Origin: Pohlia nutans
Taxonomy: Eukaryota > Streptophyta > Bryopsida > Bryales > Mniaceae
Reading direction: 5' to 3'
Length of the DNA stretch: 64,000 nucleotides
Assembly: GCA_022496805.1 (NCBI GenBank)
Contig: CM040091.1
Location: 20,016,336-20,080,335 of the forward strand
In this document: positions 12,301 to 24,395 of the stretch, piece by piece
Layout: the number at the start of each line of letters is the position of its first letter
How positions within the stretch are numbered: the first letter of the stretch is position 1
Position numbers and translations under genes: made by a program
The notes under the pieces: generated by a model
Seen by the model: the letters and a program-made list of their open reading frames with translations, nothing else
Told to the model about the DNA's origin: nothing
Databases searched by the model: none

Positions 12301-15300
12301 TGTGAGATGATAATCTATACTATTGGAATTCTTATGTACTAGAGATTTTTGCTGTTAATTTTCAACTTAATTTATCATATTACAAGTATTTGAAAACGTG
12401 GATTAGAAGTTCTCGAGTCTGACATTAAAGCAGAATAATTTTAAGTCTGATTTGTAGAGTAAAGTTCATGAGTTTTGGATCCAATGGTGGCAGTGATTTT
12501 TGTTGCGGCCAGTAAGATGCTCAGTTTGTTACTATGTATTCAAGGTACAACGTCTCATTTTGTAGTTGACAGATGAGATGAGAAAGGAGACATATAATGA
12601 ATGTTTTCCAATGATTAGGGTAAGACATGTTATGAAATCGTGTTGTGTTTCCCTTTTTGCAGACTGGATGGCTACAGAATTGCTTATCCTTCAAGGTATT
12701 GGAACAGAGGCTAGATTTCTGAATGGTTTTTGAGGTTTGCATGCTATAGAAGAATTAATGATGAATTTATGATGGCTCGCAAAGAAACTTGTCATTTTTT
12801 AATATGTTATTCCTAACCTGATATATGCTTAAGCAATACAGGACTGATCCCGACGCAGTGGAGATACTGCCGACCGATCTGAACAGGCTTGATCCAATGG
12901 AGTTTCTCAATGATACTATTATAGATTTTTACATCAAGTAAGTCAATTCGTGTTTTTACATAAAATCGTTTCATGTTTCTGTGTCTTAGTTCCAACATTC
13001 GTTTACAATACAATGAGATAGTGGGAGAATTTGTACTTGCAAGTGCGTAATCTTTTAATTATTATTATTAATCTAAAAAAAACCTTTTGCGTCAGCAATA
13101 TCGAGCTACAAATGATCTAGTCATCACGGCCATAATCAAATCTATATCTGAGTATGAGGTCCAAGGTTCATCATTAATAGATATTATTTTCTGTTCAGGT
13201 ACATTCAAAGAGAAGAATTTCTTGGTTCAGATGGAAGGCAACACTTTCACTTCTTTAACAGTTTCTTTTACAAGAAGCTAAGTGAAGTAGTTAGTGCACA
13301 GGTATGCAGAAACTTCGGTAGAAGCACGGTGCAGTTAGCAAGATGTTCAGCACCCAACTTCGTTTCAGTTGTAATCAACGATTCGATAGTCACAGCAGTT
13401 TGTGGTCATCTGAGGATAAGGCAGTTATTAATTTATGTATATTTGAGGTCTTTCCTGCAAGGGAGGAAGGGTAAGTATGCTTTAGTTTCCAGGTACTGAC
13501 AAATCTGGTATTCATGTTCAGAAAAAGAAGGGCGGGGCTGACTTTTCCAAATTACGGAAGTGGACAAAAGGGACGAATATATTCGACAAGAAATACCTTT
13601 TCGTACCTATTCATGACAAGTAAGCAATAACGAATATTCAATCTCTTAAATTGCTTTGTTCATCTTCTTAGGTGCAGCACTATCAAGTTATGGTCACTAT
13701 CCGTGTCTCATGCATGCCGATTGCAGGTTGCATTGGAGTCTTGGAATCATCTGCTTTCCTGGCTCCGACAAGGGGGGCAAAAGTGAGCGGTGCATCATCC
13801 ATCTTGATTCTATGACCCATGGACACGATAGCCAACGGGTATTTCGATTGCTAAGAAGGTGAGGCTCTTGAAGTATATCCTTGAACCTGTAAAATGGTCT
13901 TGGATAGTAAATGATTGTGCTCATCTTTACTTTCAGGACATGTCTTGCAATCAGGTTCAGGTCGATGTATGCTGTTTTTTCCTGTCTGCATCATTTCGCT
14001 TGTGTGAATGTGCAGAAAAGTGAAACTTGCTAGTGTATGATTTTGTGTGACCTCAACTGGGAGATTCTTGGATTTGAGATTATTTCATTCACCTACTGAA
14101 TTTTATATGGTTCTCTATTTGATTAGAACACCTTGAGTAATTGTTTTTTAATTCACTTTCGGATTTCGTTTGTGGCTCGTAGTTACCTAGTGGCAGAGTG
14201 GAAGCACAGTGTTGACGATGGCGAAAACCAGGGTGATGAATGCGTCCAAACAGTGCCGATTTTGAAAGCTGATAACATTCCTTGTAAAAAGGTCCCGGTA
14301 TGTCTTCTACTTTAGTTCAGCATTTTGTTGGTCCATTTCAGCTTCATTTTGAGAACTTTTTCTTATCGAAACTCTTATTTTCTAGATGAATTCTGGTCTA
14401 GTCTATGCCACTTTCATTGGATAATGGTTTTTGTTTCCAACTCACCCCGGCATCCCTTGGTTTCAGTACGCGGTCAGCTTGTTGAAATTTTAAACTGTTA
14501 ATTTTACTGCATTGGTGCCCAAATATGAGGACGATTGTCTTCTGTCTCTGCTTCTGTTGGATTGTTTGTAGCTTGATTTCTTCTTCTTCATTTAGGAAAA
14601 AGAAGTCCTTGATCAAACTCCCATTTCTAAGATACAAAGCACCTTGTTTTTCACACTTAGCTACATCTAGTTTTTTTTTTTTTTTTTTTTTCCTGTAGAC
14701 TGTCCTGTTCATCAGAGGCTATTCTTCCTAAATGCAAGAAGTACATGACACGGTAATTCTAACCGCTACTTTGTTATATCAGGTTCCATTGCAAGAGAAT
14801 GAATCAGACTGCGGCCTCTTTCTACTACATTACATCCGAAAGTTTGTAGAACACGCTCCCGAAGACATGAAATTAAGCGATCTAGACGGAAACTATGGTG
14901 CTCTAGGCGTGGTAAGCTCTCAAGCTTATGTCTTCTAACTGTCAGCAATATTCTCCTGCATTCATGAAGATGTGTTTTCCATCTTTTCGTGAACCATTGA
15001 TCCTTTCTTTTTAGTACAACATAATGGACTTCTATCCAGTTTGTAATCACGTGCTATTTTTGACATTCATCTTTTTCAGCATATTCAGTAACAACTTTAG
15101 ACTGGTAGATTGTTGAGGTCCGTTCCCAGATAGAGATCTTTATCTCCTTTTTTTGTTCCAACAAGATGCGAAGATCGGTTGACTCGTCTTGTCTCGATTT
15201 GCAGTTTGGTCGCGACTGGTTTCTTTCGACTGAAGCATCGAGTCTGAGGACATCAATTCAGGAGCAACTTAACCGACTATTTGATCAAGAGATTCTGGAT

Positions 15301-15456
15301 CAACGCCTGGGTGCCCTTGGACAAGTGAACAAGGAGGCCGTATCAAATGATGGCACTGCAGGAGTCTGTGAAGTTGTTATTCCTCTGGACAGAGAGGCTG
15401 CATGTAAGTCGTCTGTCACATCATATATGCGTGCAGCCATGCTGTTCCTCTTGTGA
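9371..15456 (+). CDS. ULP1: SUMO-specific cysteine protease, ULP1/OTS type
   Basis: C48 peptidase that removes or matures SUMO, probably nuclear. Traced exons, all with GT-AG borders and matching phases: 9371-9631, 10146-10188, 10359-10456, 10713-11035, 11288-11339, 11623-11697, 12081-12202, 12663-12695, 12842-12937, 13199-13301, 13522-13619, 13727-13858, 14183-14297, 14783-14911, 15205-15403. The N-terminus has the plant OTS-type segment LSDTQLEDDIEKYEGYVLKN...LPDDGAKF. Exon 4 ends in a CxxC...CxxC zinc-ribbon-like pair (CIICKK...FCSVC). An acidic DSSDEDE stretch in exon 7 may bind SUMO. The catalytic domain runs from exon 8: DFYIKYIQ, HFHFFNSFFYKKL, catalytic His in LHWSLGIICFPG, Asp in IIHLDSM, Cys in QENESDCGLFLLHYI, all present. 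After the last donor (T at 15403) splicing to 15550 makes a TAA at once, giving about 626 aa; unspliced reading ends at TGA 15456. The start is the first ATG of the conserved frame; a TTG upstream in frame is not needed. Confidence 0.93.
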
Positions 15457-16100
15457 AAGTTGACCCTGGAAACTGATGTATAATGCAATTCCAACATATT
15501 CGTTTTCTATGGTTTTGAGTCTGACGATAGACTGTTATTGGCCTTTCAGAATGCTGGATGCGTGTCATACATGGAATCTCTTGCTCCTCTTTACCCACTA
15601 CTGAACAGATCGACGGCAACGCACCTAGTAAATCTGGGTATAGTTTCCTGATCGTTACAGGGTAGAAATGAGCTTGTAAACAATTCATGTGTAACATAGT
15701 GAAAGACAACTCTACAACTTTCTGGAAAGAGCAGCAGAAGTGAGTTAAGGCCCTCCTTATGTTTGCTCAAATCTTGCTTTATATTTCGAGCTTATTCGAT
15801 ACCACAAGTTGACAATGTAAGTAGTCAACGACGACAGACATTTTTTTGCTATCATGAACTGGTATTTCTCAAATGCACTCTAGCGGGATTGTGAAATTGC
15901 AACCCTTTTTTTGCCAGGTTGGCCAAGCAAAGATTTCACATTTGTTAGATGCAGGTTTTGGAATGAAGGATCTGGAAGAGGTGTCTTGCCTTGCCTCTCT
16001 GAATCTCTTTTTACAGTTGTTTCTATTAGTGTAAGGAAAGCTCAGTTGCACTAAGAAAGCTTCGGTTTGGTGTGCAAGTAGGATGATGCCCTTTTATTGA
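15457..16100 (+). other. 3' region of the SUMO protease gene, possible 3' UTR introns
   Basis: A good acceptor at 15548-15549 and another after a long pyrimidine run at about 15917, followed by a short open stretch and a GTGTCT donor-like site, suggest that transcripts are spliced beyond the stop codon. These downstream pieces (15550 to about 15637; about 15918-15980) are open but not in phase with exon 15. Confidence 0.4.
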
Positions 16101-16924
16101 TTCTAGGACAAGTACCTCTGCTAAACTTCATCACACTTCGAGAGAGTAAGTTTCATCCATGTCTTCATATTTGCGTGGGTTGCCATTTGTAACGAGAGAA
16201 GTTTTGATAGATGTTCTGAAGAGAAATGCCGTAATAATTTTGGGGAGTCCACAAACCTTTCGAAACCGAAATTGCAACTTTGGATCGTGTAATCTTGTAG
16301 CTTAGAAATATTCAGCGATAAAATACCTTCTAGCAAAGAAATATCTCTCTACCGTTTCTTGGCTGCCCATTCTATAGTGGCTTAGTTTCTTCTTTTTGTT
16401 AGTGTATTTTGGTACCTCTTTAAAGTTTCATAGAAAACTTCAATGAAGTTAGCAGAATGTTCCGATGAAAGGAAATACCATGTGCAGAAGGGCAGGGTGA
16501 ACAAAAACTAATTACATAAAAAGATGTCATAGAAATTCATAAAGAGATGTCATAAAAATTCATAGATTATTTTAATATTTTTTTGAATTTTAGAACGAGT
16601 ATTCTTTCGATGGTGAAAAGCAAATATTTGTAGAATTTTAAAGAATATTGGCACCAATTCGGCACGAAAATTAAATAATCGGCAGGGACTACTGACCCTG
16701 TCTTCCGGGTACAAAAATCATATTACAAAATTTATATTCTACACTTTTGAAAGGTAGGAATTTTTTTAAGTACAAACCATAACCCTAAAATCTATAAAAA
16801 AAATACTATTTAGAAGAATATATTTGGAAGTGATATACGGATGAAAGTTCTAGATTTTGAAATTTAGATTTCATGTGAGCGGTTCAATTTTCTATTTTAC
16901 GACGTAAAGGTTATGAATCATGAG
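16101..16924. other. AT-rich spacer
   Basis: Nothing recognised. Near 16735-16900 there is weak resemblance to the internal part of family D and A transposons (tagaagaatat, gatacggatgaaagttctagattttgaaatttag), so a decayed family D fragment is likely here. Confidence 0.5.
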
Positions 16925-18215
16925 ATGTCAAATGTCACTCAGGGATACAAGCATGGAATGTTTGCCATTTAACCATTGATCTACCAATATACTTTGTATC
17001 GTCCTGTGATCTTTTGAATGCTTCAATGTCATACCCTCCCATCATGTAGGACATTGAACGACATGGAGCTAGAAGTCGGACAACAAACTAAGATAACTAA
17101 GATTGCAAAATGTACACTTCTGGCACACTTCAAATGTCAGCCATGGATACAAGCATAGAATGTTTGCCATTTCACTATTGACCTACCAATATACTAGATA
17201 CAAGCATAGAATGTTTGCCATTTCACTATTGACCTACCAATATACTAGAACTGTACCGCCCTGAGATCTATTGTATGATTCAATGTCGTACTCTCACATC
17301 ATGTAAGACATTGAACGACATGGAGCTAGAAGTCGGCGAACAAACTAAGATAACTAAGATTACAAAATGTACACTTCTCGTACATTTCAAATGTCACCCA
17401 TGGATACAAGCATGGAATGTTTGCCATTTCACTATTGACCTACCAATATACTAGAAGTGTACCGCCCTGAGATCTATTGTATGCTTGTATGTGGTACTAT
17501 CACATCATATAGAACATTGAACGACATGGAGCTAGAACTTGGACAACAATGGCTAAGATAACTAAGATTGGAAAATGTATACTTCTGGTACACTTCAAAT
17601 GTCACCCAAGGATACAAGCATGGAATGTTTGCCATTTAACCATTGACCTACCAATATACTAGAACTGTACCACCCTAAGATCTTTTGTATGCTTCAATGT
17701 CGTAAGTCTATTACATCATGTAGGACATTGAACGATATGGAGCTAGACTTGGACAACAAACTAAGATAACTAAAGTTGCAAAATGTACACTTCTGGTACA
17801 CTTGAAATGTCACCCATGGATACAAGCATGGAATGTTTGCCATTTCACTATTGACCTACCAATATACTAGATTTGTACCGCCCTTAGATCTATTGTATGC
17901 TTCAATGTCGTACTCTCACATCATGTAGGACATTATACGACATGGAGCTAGAACTTGGACTACAATCTAAAATAACTAAGATTGCAAAATGTACACTTTT
18001 CGTACACTTCAAATGTCACCCATGGATACAAGCATGGAATGTTTGCCATTTAAGCATTGACCTACCAATATACTAGAACTGTATCGCCCTCTGATCTATT
18101 ATATGCTTCAATGTCGTACTATCACATCATGTAGGACATTGAACGACAACATGGAGCTAGAACTTGGACAACAAACTAAGATAACTAAGGTTGCAAAATG
18201 TACACATCTGGTGCA
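16925..18215. repeat. Tandem array, about 206-bp unit, 6 copies
   Basis: The marker GGATACAAGCAT occurs at 16943, 17145, 17402, 17610, 17818 and 18024, spaced 202, 257, 208, 208 and 206 bp. The 257-bp interval contains an extra internal duplication of about 51 bp (a second tagatacaagcatagaatg at about 17194). Each unit carries ACCTACCAATATACTAG and GACATGGAGCTAGAA. Copies differ by scattered substitutions. No coding frame spans units, and there are no spacers of the CRISPR kind. Confidence 0.95.
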
Positions 18216-18592
18216 GTTAAAATCGAATCCCATTTCATCTTTCATTGTTCCTATTATGATAACATTAAAGGGAAACATCTTGATCTTTTTACACCTAATA
18301 CGATAAAAAAAAACCTTAAGAATTTTTCTACATCTAAGTGTCAAAAGCTTAGCATTAAATTTTTAAAGCATGTCATTGAGCACCGATCACAAGGTATTCA
18401 ACTCTGCATTTGCTACTTGGTTTGCTAGTTCCTTGGGTCATAGGTCTCGTAGTGGACATTGAGAATTCATTTCATTTCATAATCAATTGAACACCGTGTG
18501 ATTCGTGCCTTAAAAGTGGATTTTTTAATTTTAAGATTTAATTATCAACATTGAGACAATACAAACAGCTTTAATATCAACAATGTAATCAA
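18216..18592. other. AT-rich spacer between tandem array and transposon cluster
   Basis: Nothing recognised apart from short low-complexity runs. Confidence 0.5.
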
Positions 18593-18819
18593 CCCCTAAA
18601 CGACTAAGGATTCATCCATCGAAAATGACGAATTCAATCAATCATATTATGATAAATATAGTTTAGAAGGGTTCAAATTTTACATGATCATAATGAATGA
18701 AGAATATTGCATGTGTTGGTAGAAAAATGAATTGAACCGAATGAAAGTTTACAAATGACCAACTCAAATCTGCTTTAAAAAGCATGAGGTTCAATTTTGG
18801 TTTTTTTGTCCTTGAAGGG
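18593..18819. mobile_element. piggyBac-like MITE, family B copy 1
   Basis: 227 bp, starting CCCCTAAACGACTAAGG after TCAA (decayed TTAA, 18589-18592) and ending TCCTTGAAGGG before TTAA at 18820-18823. The internal motif aatattgcatgtgttggt is shared with copies at 21887 (inverted), 53848 and about 55415. Confidence 0.75.
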
Positions 18820-18823
18820 TTAA

Positions 18824-19615
18824 TCCCTTAGTGCCCATGGTACCGTAGTTGGGTGCACTAAATTTCACTGGGATTTCCCACGATTATTGATACTACCAAG
18901 AAAAAGAGTGGTTTAAAAAAAAGTACCTATACAATTGTTTATTCAATTGGAGCCGAGACATTTTGCTTAATTAGAGAGTCATCCAATGATTGGATTGCAA
19001 GATTATAGTATGTCTTTGAATTGTATAATACACACTCAAAATAGAGATTTTGGAAGGTATGTGACTTCAAAGTTAAATAGAATTTGGGTTAAATTTTTAA
19101 AAATGAAAGTAAAGAGGTTCAACAATGACATGTCAACACCTCTCCATTTTCATATCAAGAACAAACTCACACATAATTCTTTTGAGCTTTATCAGTGAGA
19201 GTGACATATCCATGTACGGTTTAGAATCAAAATTATACATTAAAATATGAAAGGAGTTGGTACATTGATGAAGATCCAAATACATACTCTAATGCAACAT
19301 GAACAAGAGAACACAATCCAAAAAAATAAAATAAGACAACAAACTCCCAAGGACAAAAAATACTACATAGTACATGTGTTGTATTTGTAAGTATTTACAA
19401 TATTTTCAAGTATTTGCAATATTTTTGCTTTTTGTTCTTAGGTATTTTGATAGTTGCACAACTCTAATTCGAAATTTGAAATTTTCTAGTAGATGTGTAT
19501 TGTACGTCTCCAAATCTGAATTTCAAAATTCAGACACTAATTCTTCACGTGCTTTTTTCTATTTGCATTTTCAACACTACAGTGACCATAATCTAGTTTG
19601 TTGGGCACAAAAGGG
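18824..19615. mobile_element. piggyBac-like element, family I copy 1
   Basis: 792 bp with ends TCCCTTAGTGCCC and GGGCACAAAAGGG, flanked by TTAA at 18820-18823 and 19616-19619. It shares both flanking TTAA sites with its neighbours. An inverted, diverged copy lies at 20470-21173. Confidence 0.82.
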
Positions 19616-19619
19616 TTAA

Positions 19620-20185
19620 CCCCTACTTGCCCATACGTTCATTTATTTAACATTGCACAGATTTCATCCATGTTCTTTCATCCGTCATGCACTTTTTGAA
19701 GTGTGGACTTAATTATTGTAGATTTATAGAAACTTAGCTTCTTGCATGCGTTATCCAATTAGAAAGGGGATGATTTGTGAAATTTTTATTACTCATTTCA
19801 TGTTCAAAATAGTTCGAATCTTAGTTCAAAATAGTTCAAAAGTGCTCTTAAAAAATTCAGCTTATAAAATTGAGCAACCAAAAAATCTCTAAAAAAAACA
19901 CTACATTTAGAGTATTACATTTCAACCTATCATAACAAATTTTCACCTACAAATTGACAATATCTTGTTTGTAATCAAATTACAAAATAATTTTGAATTT
20001 TAAGTTTCAAAATTTATACAAAATATTGGTGATAGCAATCATAGGTCCAACATTATGGATAAAATCTAAAATTCATAATGTACAACTTTTATTTGTACAT
20101 CAAGTTCAAAATATCCTTTGGTTGAATTTTATAATGGGTTTTTGCAAAACTGCCCAATCCGGAGAGGGTTGTGGACATTTAGGGG
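19620..20185. mobile_element. piggyBac-like element, family A copy 1
   Basis: 566 bp, from CCCCTACTTGCCC to GGACATTTAGGGG, with TTAA on both sides (19616-19619, 20186-20189). The subterminal motif CATCCGTCATGCACTTTTTG begins 59 bases from the left end, as in other family A copies. Confidence 0.88.
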
Positions 20186-20240
20186 TTAAACTCTCAAATT
20201 CTACGAGGCTCAAAAATCAGAGTTTGCTAAACTCCCTGAA

Positions 20241-20465
20241 CCCCTAAAAGTCTGAAAATGCCTTTGCGGCAAGTATAATACGGTGTGTTTTCGTTGAATT
20301 TGGAATGGATTCATATCTTTAATGGGTTTGGGTTCAACAGAGAAGTTGAAATTTAGATCAATGCGGTTCTAGTGATTTATTGAGATCCCAATTTCGAGCT
20401 TCTTGTTGGTAGCAAATGCCAATTATACAACAACGTATCTTCTATCCCCATAGGACGTTTAGGGG
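20241..20465. mobile_element. piggyBac-like MITE, family J
   Basis: 225 bp starting CCCCTAAAAGTCTG after TGAA (decayed TTAA) and ending GGACGTTTAGGGG before TTAA at 20466-20469. No second copy seen in the window. Confidence 0.65.
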
Positions 20466-20469
20466 TTAA

Positions 20470-21173
20470 CCCTTTAGTGCTCAAGAGACCACATTGTAGT
20501 CACTGATGTGTCAAAAATGCAAATACCGGAAAACCCATGAACAATTGGATTTTGAATTGTGATGTTTAGAGTTAGAGGCTTGTGATATACATCCTCTGGA
20601 AATGGAAATTTTTAATTTCCAAATATGCAACTATCAAAATACCTGTGAAAAAAATGTGAAAATACAACAAATACTTCAAAAGTACTACAAATACAGATGT
20701 ACATGTTCCATTAGTGTATGTATTCCCATCTTAATCAATGTACCAACTCCTTTCATATTTCAACTTGTAATTCTTTGTCCTTAACCGTACATGGATAAGT
20801 CACTCTCACTATATAAAATTTACAATAATTATGTGTGAGTCCATTCTTGATATGAAATATTACAAGGTAGAAGTGTTAACATAGATCATTGTGGAACTAC
20901 GTCACTTTCATTTTTTTAAATTTAACCCAAATTCTATTTAACTTCAAAGTCACACACCCTCCAAAATTTCATTTTTGATTGTGCATTATACAGTTCAAAG
21001 ACATTTTATAATCTTCCAATCAAACAGTTCGATCTTATCAAGGTTTACCCTGCACTTGTTTGACTAAGCTATGCTTGCATTTATACTATTAATAGTACCC
21101 GTAATTTGAACTGAGAGAGTTTTTAATTTTAAAAGCACAAAAAAACTCAGGTTTCTCTAAAAACACTTCAGGG
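20470..21173. mobile_element. piggyBac-like element, family I copy 2 (inverted)
   Basis: 704 bp beginning CCCTTTAGTGCTC and ending CACTTCAGGG, flanked by TTAA at 20466-20469 and 21174-21177. It is similar to 18824-19615 in reverse orientation: gtcactgatgtgtcaaaaatgc here corresponds to the complement of its far end. Confidence 0.8.
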
Positions 21174-21177
21174 TTAA

Positions 21178-21886
21178 ACTTGGAGTTTGCTAAAGTCCGA
21201 AAACTTGATGGATTCAAAGCCATTTTATTCAAATTAGCCATTTATTTGCGGACAATTTTCTTCATTTCTTTACGTTACGCAATTCCTAATATCGGTCGAA
21301 TGCGACAAAGGGGGAATGTTGAACCGGCTTTCGGGGCCACAGACATACTGCCACGCAAACATCCAAACCGGCTTTCCGCCGCATCGCCGTGATGTTATCA
21401 GATCACGGCAACTGTCGCCCTGCATCACCAAAAAAAAAAAAAAAAAAACTGGCTATATTGATGATCAATACCGACCAGATAGATTTTGACCTCACCCGGG
21501 GTCCCAGGGTCCCGGGTACCGGGCACCATCGTCTGATAAATTTTGTTTGACAGGCTTCGTGGCTCCATCATGTCTGCCATCAGCCCGCAGGTCGCGTGTT
21601 TTGTCGTCTTTAATTGAAGGTGACTCCCAAGCTCATCAACGTCCACCACCGATGTCGTCAACCAACATACATCCGATTTTATTTTGTTTTAGTTTTCCTT
21701 CCTTATCACTCCAAAATAATTCTTGTGGCCTCACAGCAATGGTCCTTCATAACTTATATGTGTCGGAATTTTTTGGAACGTACATCCAACATGTGATTGC
21801 TCGACGTGATGTGTGTACAAAAATAACTATATAAAAAGATGTTTGGAGATTATTTTTCATTTTTTTTATGGTGGATAAAGAATTAA
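21178..21886. other. Spacer with CpG-rich block and poly(A)
   Basis: 21290-21660 is much richer in CG than its surroundings. It holds the stem-loop GCCGTGAT-gttatcag-ATCACGGC near 21387-21410, a run of about 19 A at 21429, and a GC-rich run at about 21495-21530 (CCCGGGGTCCCAGGGTCCCG). The poly(A) after a structured stretch hints at a retroposed RNA, but I recognise no RNA or protein. Small open frames on both strands are not convincing. Confidence 0.4.
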
Positions 21887-22079
21887 CCCCTACAGGACCA
21901 AGAAGACCAAAACGTGCCTCATGTGCCTCATGTGTTTTTAGTGGGTCCTCTGTAAACTTCCATTTGTTCAAAATTTTGTTTGTTTCTTGACCAACACATA
22001 TAATGTTTGTCACTGATTACACTGATATAAAATTTGGTCCCATGAGTGAATTATAGTTTTCATTTTAGATCCTGAAGGG
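21887..22079. mobile_element. piggyBac-like MITE, family B copy 2 (inverted)
   Basis: 193 bp with ends CCCCTACAGGACC and GATCCTGAAGGG, between TTAA at 21883-21886 and 22080-22083. The internal motif ccaacacatataatgtttg is the complement of the family B motif. Confidence 0.85.
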
Positions 22080-22083
22080 TTAA

Positions 22084-22724
22084 ATCATCTTTGAAAAAAA
22101 TATTATTATTCGTCACATCCAGAACAAACTTATGGACATGATGCTGATATTGGGCAGAAAGGAATTCACTTATTTTCTAATAGTTTTTTGGTGTTGAATA
22201 TGATTTTTCACATGAGATTCAAACAACGTAGGAATGAAACATGGCAAAATTTGAGGGAGATAGAATTATTTTTGTAGGATTAGTAAGAGAGCACCGAGGA
22301 GAGCACTTTGTAGTGCTGATGGAATTTCATCATGTTAGTAACATATTCGTTGTCACTCAAATTTTCTTTGACCATCGATGAATTGTTGAATCATACATAG
22401 CTTTGCCTATTTTGTGGTAGTAATATACATGAGGGCTTTGTCAAAATTGAATTGCCACATCACATTTTGAAATGTCCACGTCATCTTAAACCAATCACAA
22501 GATGACATGTAGCACTTTTTCAAAATCATTTCTTTATTTATGTCAAAATTGACCACGACATATGGTATTATATGCCAGTGAAAATGTTTTGAGCTAATTA
22601 TTGCCAAATCGCTACATAAAATATGGGCTGGTCAATTGATACAAAGGATTTTTTAATAAAATAAAATAAAATAAAATGCAATATTAGCTAAATTCCCTAT
22701 ACAGAGTCAATAAGTATAGCCTCT
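22084..22724. other. AT-rich spacer
   Basis: Nothing recognised except an (AAAAT)n microsatellite at about 22655-22677. Confidence 0.5.
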
Positions 22725-22728
22725 TTAA

Positions 22729-23666
22729 CCCTTAAAGGTCTGTAGGGGACCAGATGTACGATCCCGTATCTTACTTTTAACATACAGAAAATGTACTAAA
22801 ATTTAGCAAGACATACACCTTTGGATTTAATATTCTTCAACTAACATCTTTCATTTGGAGGTCCTTTCAATACCTCATCCTTATCAATCATGCTCAAATA
22901 CGACACCATACATGTAGAATACATTACCATTTTGCAACTTTTAAATCATGTAGTAGGTGCAATAATGATCTAAATTAAAATTGTCATGTGTCATTGAATC
23001 GGGCTCAACACAAGTACAAACTTTTGTAACTAGAGTATACATCAATTCTTACACCTTGTATGTCAAATACACAAAAAATACCATGTTGCAACCAAAATGT
23101 GGCTTCTCAGACCTTTAACCCTTAAGTGACGGATCAACCATTTTATGGTCTCTGCCCTTTTTTACGGGCTGCCCAAAATAGAAAAAAACTATTCTTATAG
23201 AAAATAAAAAATATTTTTAAATAGGGAATCAATTCTACTTTCCAACCCACTTTGAATCATGTCGATCTGACTTAAACTCCACCCAGGAGAAATTTTCAAA
23301 GAAAAACACTTCTACATTGGCTAGTGTTAGAAAACTTTCTATTTGGGGAAAGTAATGATGTTCTCTCCTTTGAAAAATTTGCAATTTTTAATTTTAGAAT
23401 AGAATGTCTAGTTTTAACAAATCGTACAAATTTTCAAATTCTAAAAATAAAATTTGTAATTTTGATAAATATTTGAAGTTAAATGCTTCTAAATTCATTA
23501 TGAGATGATAAAAAGCTATTTTTTGAAATTTTACCGTATGGATAATTACTAAACATCAAGCTCCTCATTTTCTATTTTGGACCAAACTTCATCAAAGTTG
23601 AAGAAGTAATTTTTATAACACATTTATGTTTTGCCCTTACCCCCTCCGTCATTTAGGGGTTAAGGG
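22729..23666. mobile_element. piggyBac-like element, family K, split by a nested insertion
   Basis: It starts CCCTTAAAGGTCTG after TTAA 22725-22728. The matching right inverted repeat CAGACCTTTAAGGG is present but cut in two: CAGACCTTTAA at 23108-23118, then the inserted element 23119-23659 with its duplicated TTAA, then GGG at 23664-23666 and the outer TTAA at 23667-23670. Without the insert the element is 393 bp with a perfect 14-bp terminal repeat. Confidence 0.92.
23119..23659. mobile_element. piggyBac-like element, family G copy 1, inside family K
   Basis: 541 bp with ends CCCTTAAGTGACGG and CCGTCATTTAGGGG and TTAA at 23115-23118 and 23660-23663. It is the inverted counterpart of 48383-48924, which is 542 bp. 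Confidence 0.92.
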
Positions 23667-23670
23667 TTAA

Positions 23671-24395
23671 ACCAAAGTATCACCCCAAATATTGCCTAAA
23701 TATCACCTTGGTAGCACATGTATGTTACTTTGATATTACTAAGTTATTAGAGCCTCCTCGATTTCTCTTCAAGCCATGGAAAAGTAGCAAAAATGCTAAC
23801 TTGTTTCCTGACAAAAAAACAGCCCTGCTATGTGCACTAGTAGAAATGTTGACCCCATAGACCAAAGAAAAGATCCAGGAGAAGATCCCATGACAGCCTA
23901 GACTACTTGTGAGTCGTTTTTAGCACGTTTCCGTAGTCTAAGCAATGTTCTAACAGTGGAGAGCAGTTTGATTTCTTAAAAAAAAATAGCTTTCTTTGTG
24001 AACAAGATTCAATAACAAGAACATGCTGTTCATGTCACATATGCCCGTTTTGAACTCCTTACATCCAAAACTGACATCATAAATGGCAACATCACTGTAG
24101 GGTATACATTTATACATTCATCATATTTTATATCACCAATTTATCAGTCAATTTCTGTTGGTGAAGGGTAAGGGTATGCCGGATTTTTTTTGCGGAAAAG
24201 TAAGGTTTGGCAGATAAAATAACTCAGAATATTTTTTAAACATTTTTATTTTTATAATAAAAGGGTGTTTTTGAGAAAACAACTTTTCCAAAACTTTAGG
24301 CATTTATTATTATTTTTAAATTCCACCCACCTATGATAGTTCTATTCCATAATAATGAATGGTCAATTGGTCATCCAGCTGGAGAGGGTCGTGAA
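23671..24395. other. AT-rich spacer
   Basis: No gene, array or terminal repeats recognised. Confidence 0.5.
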
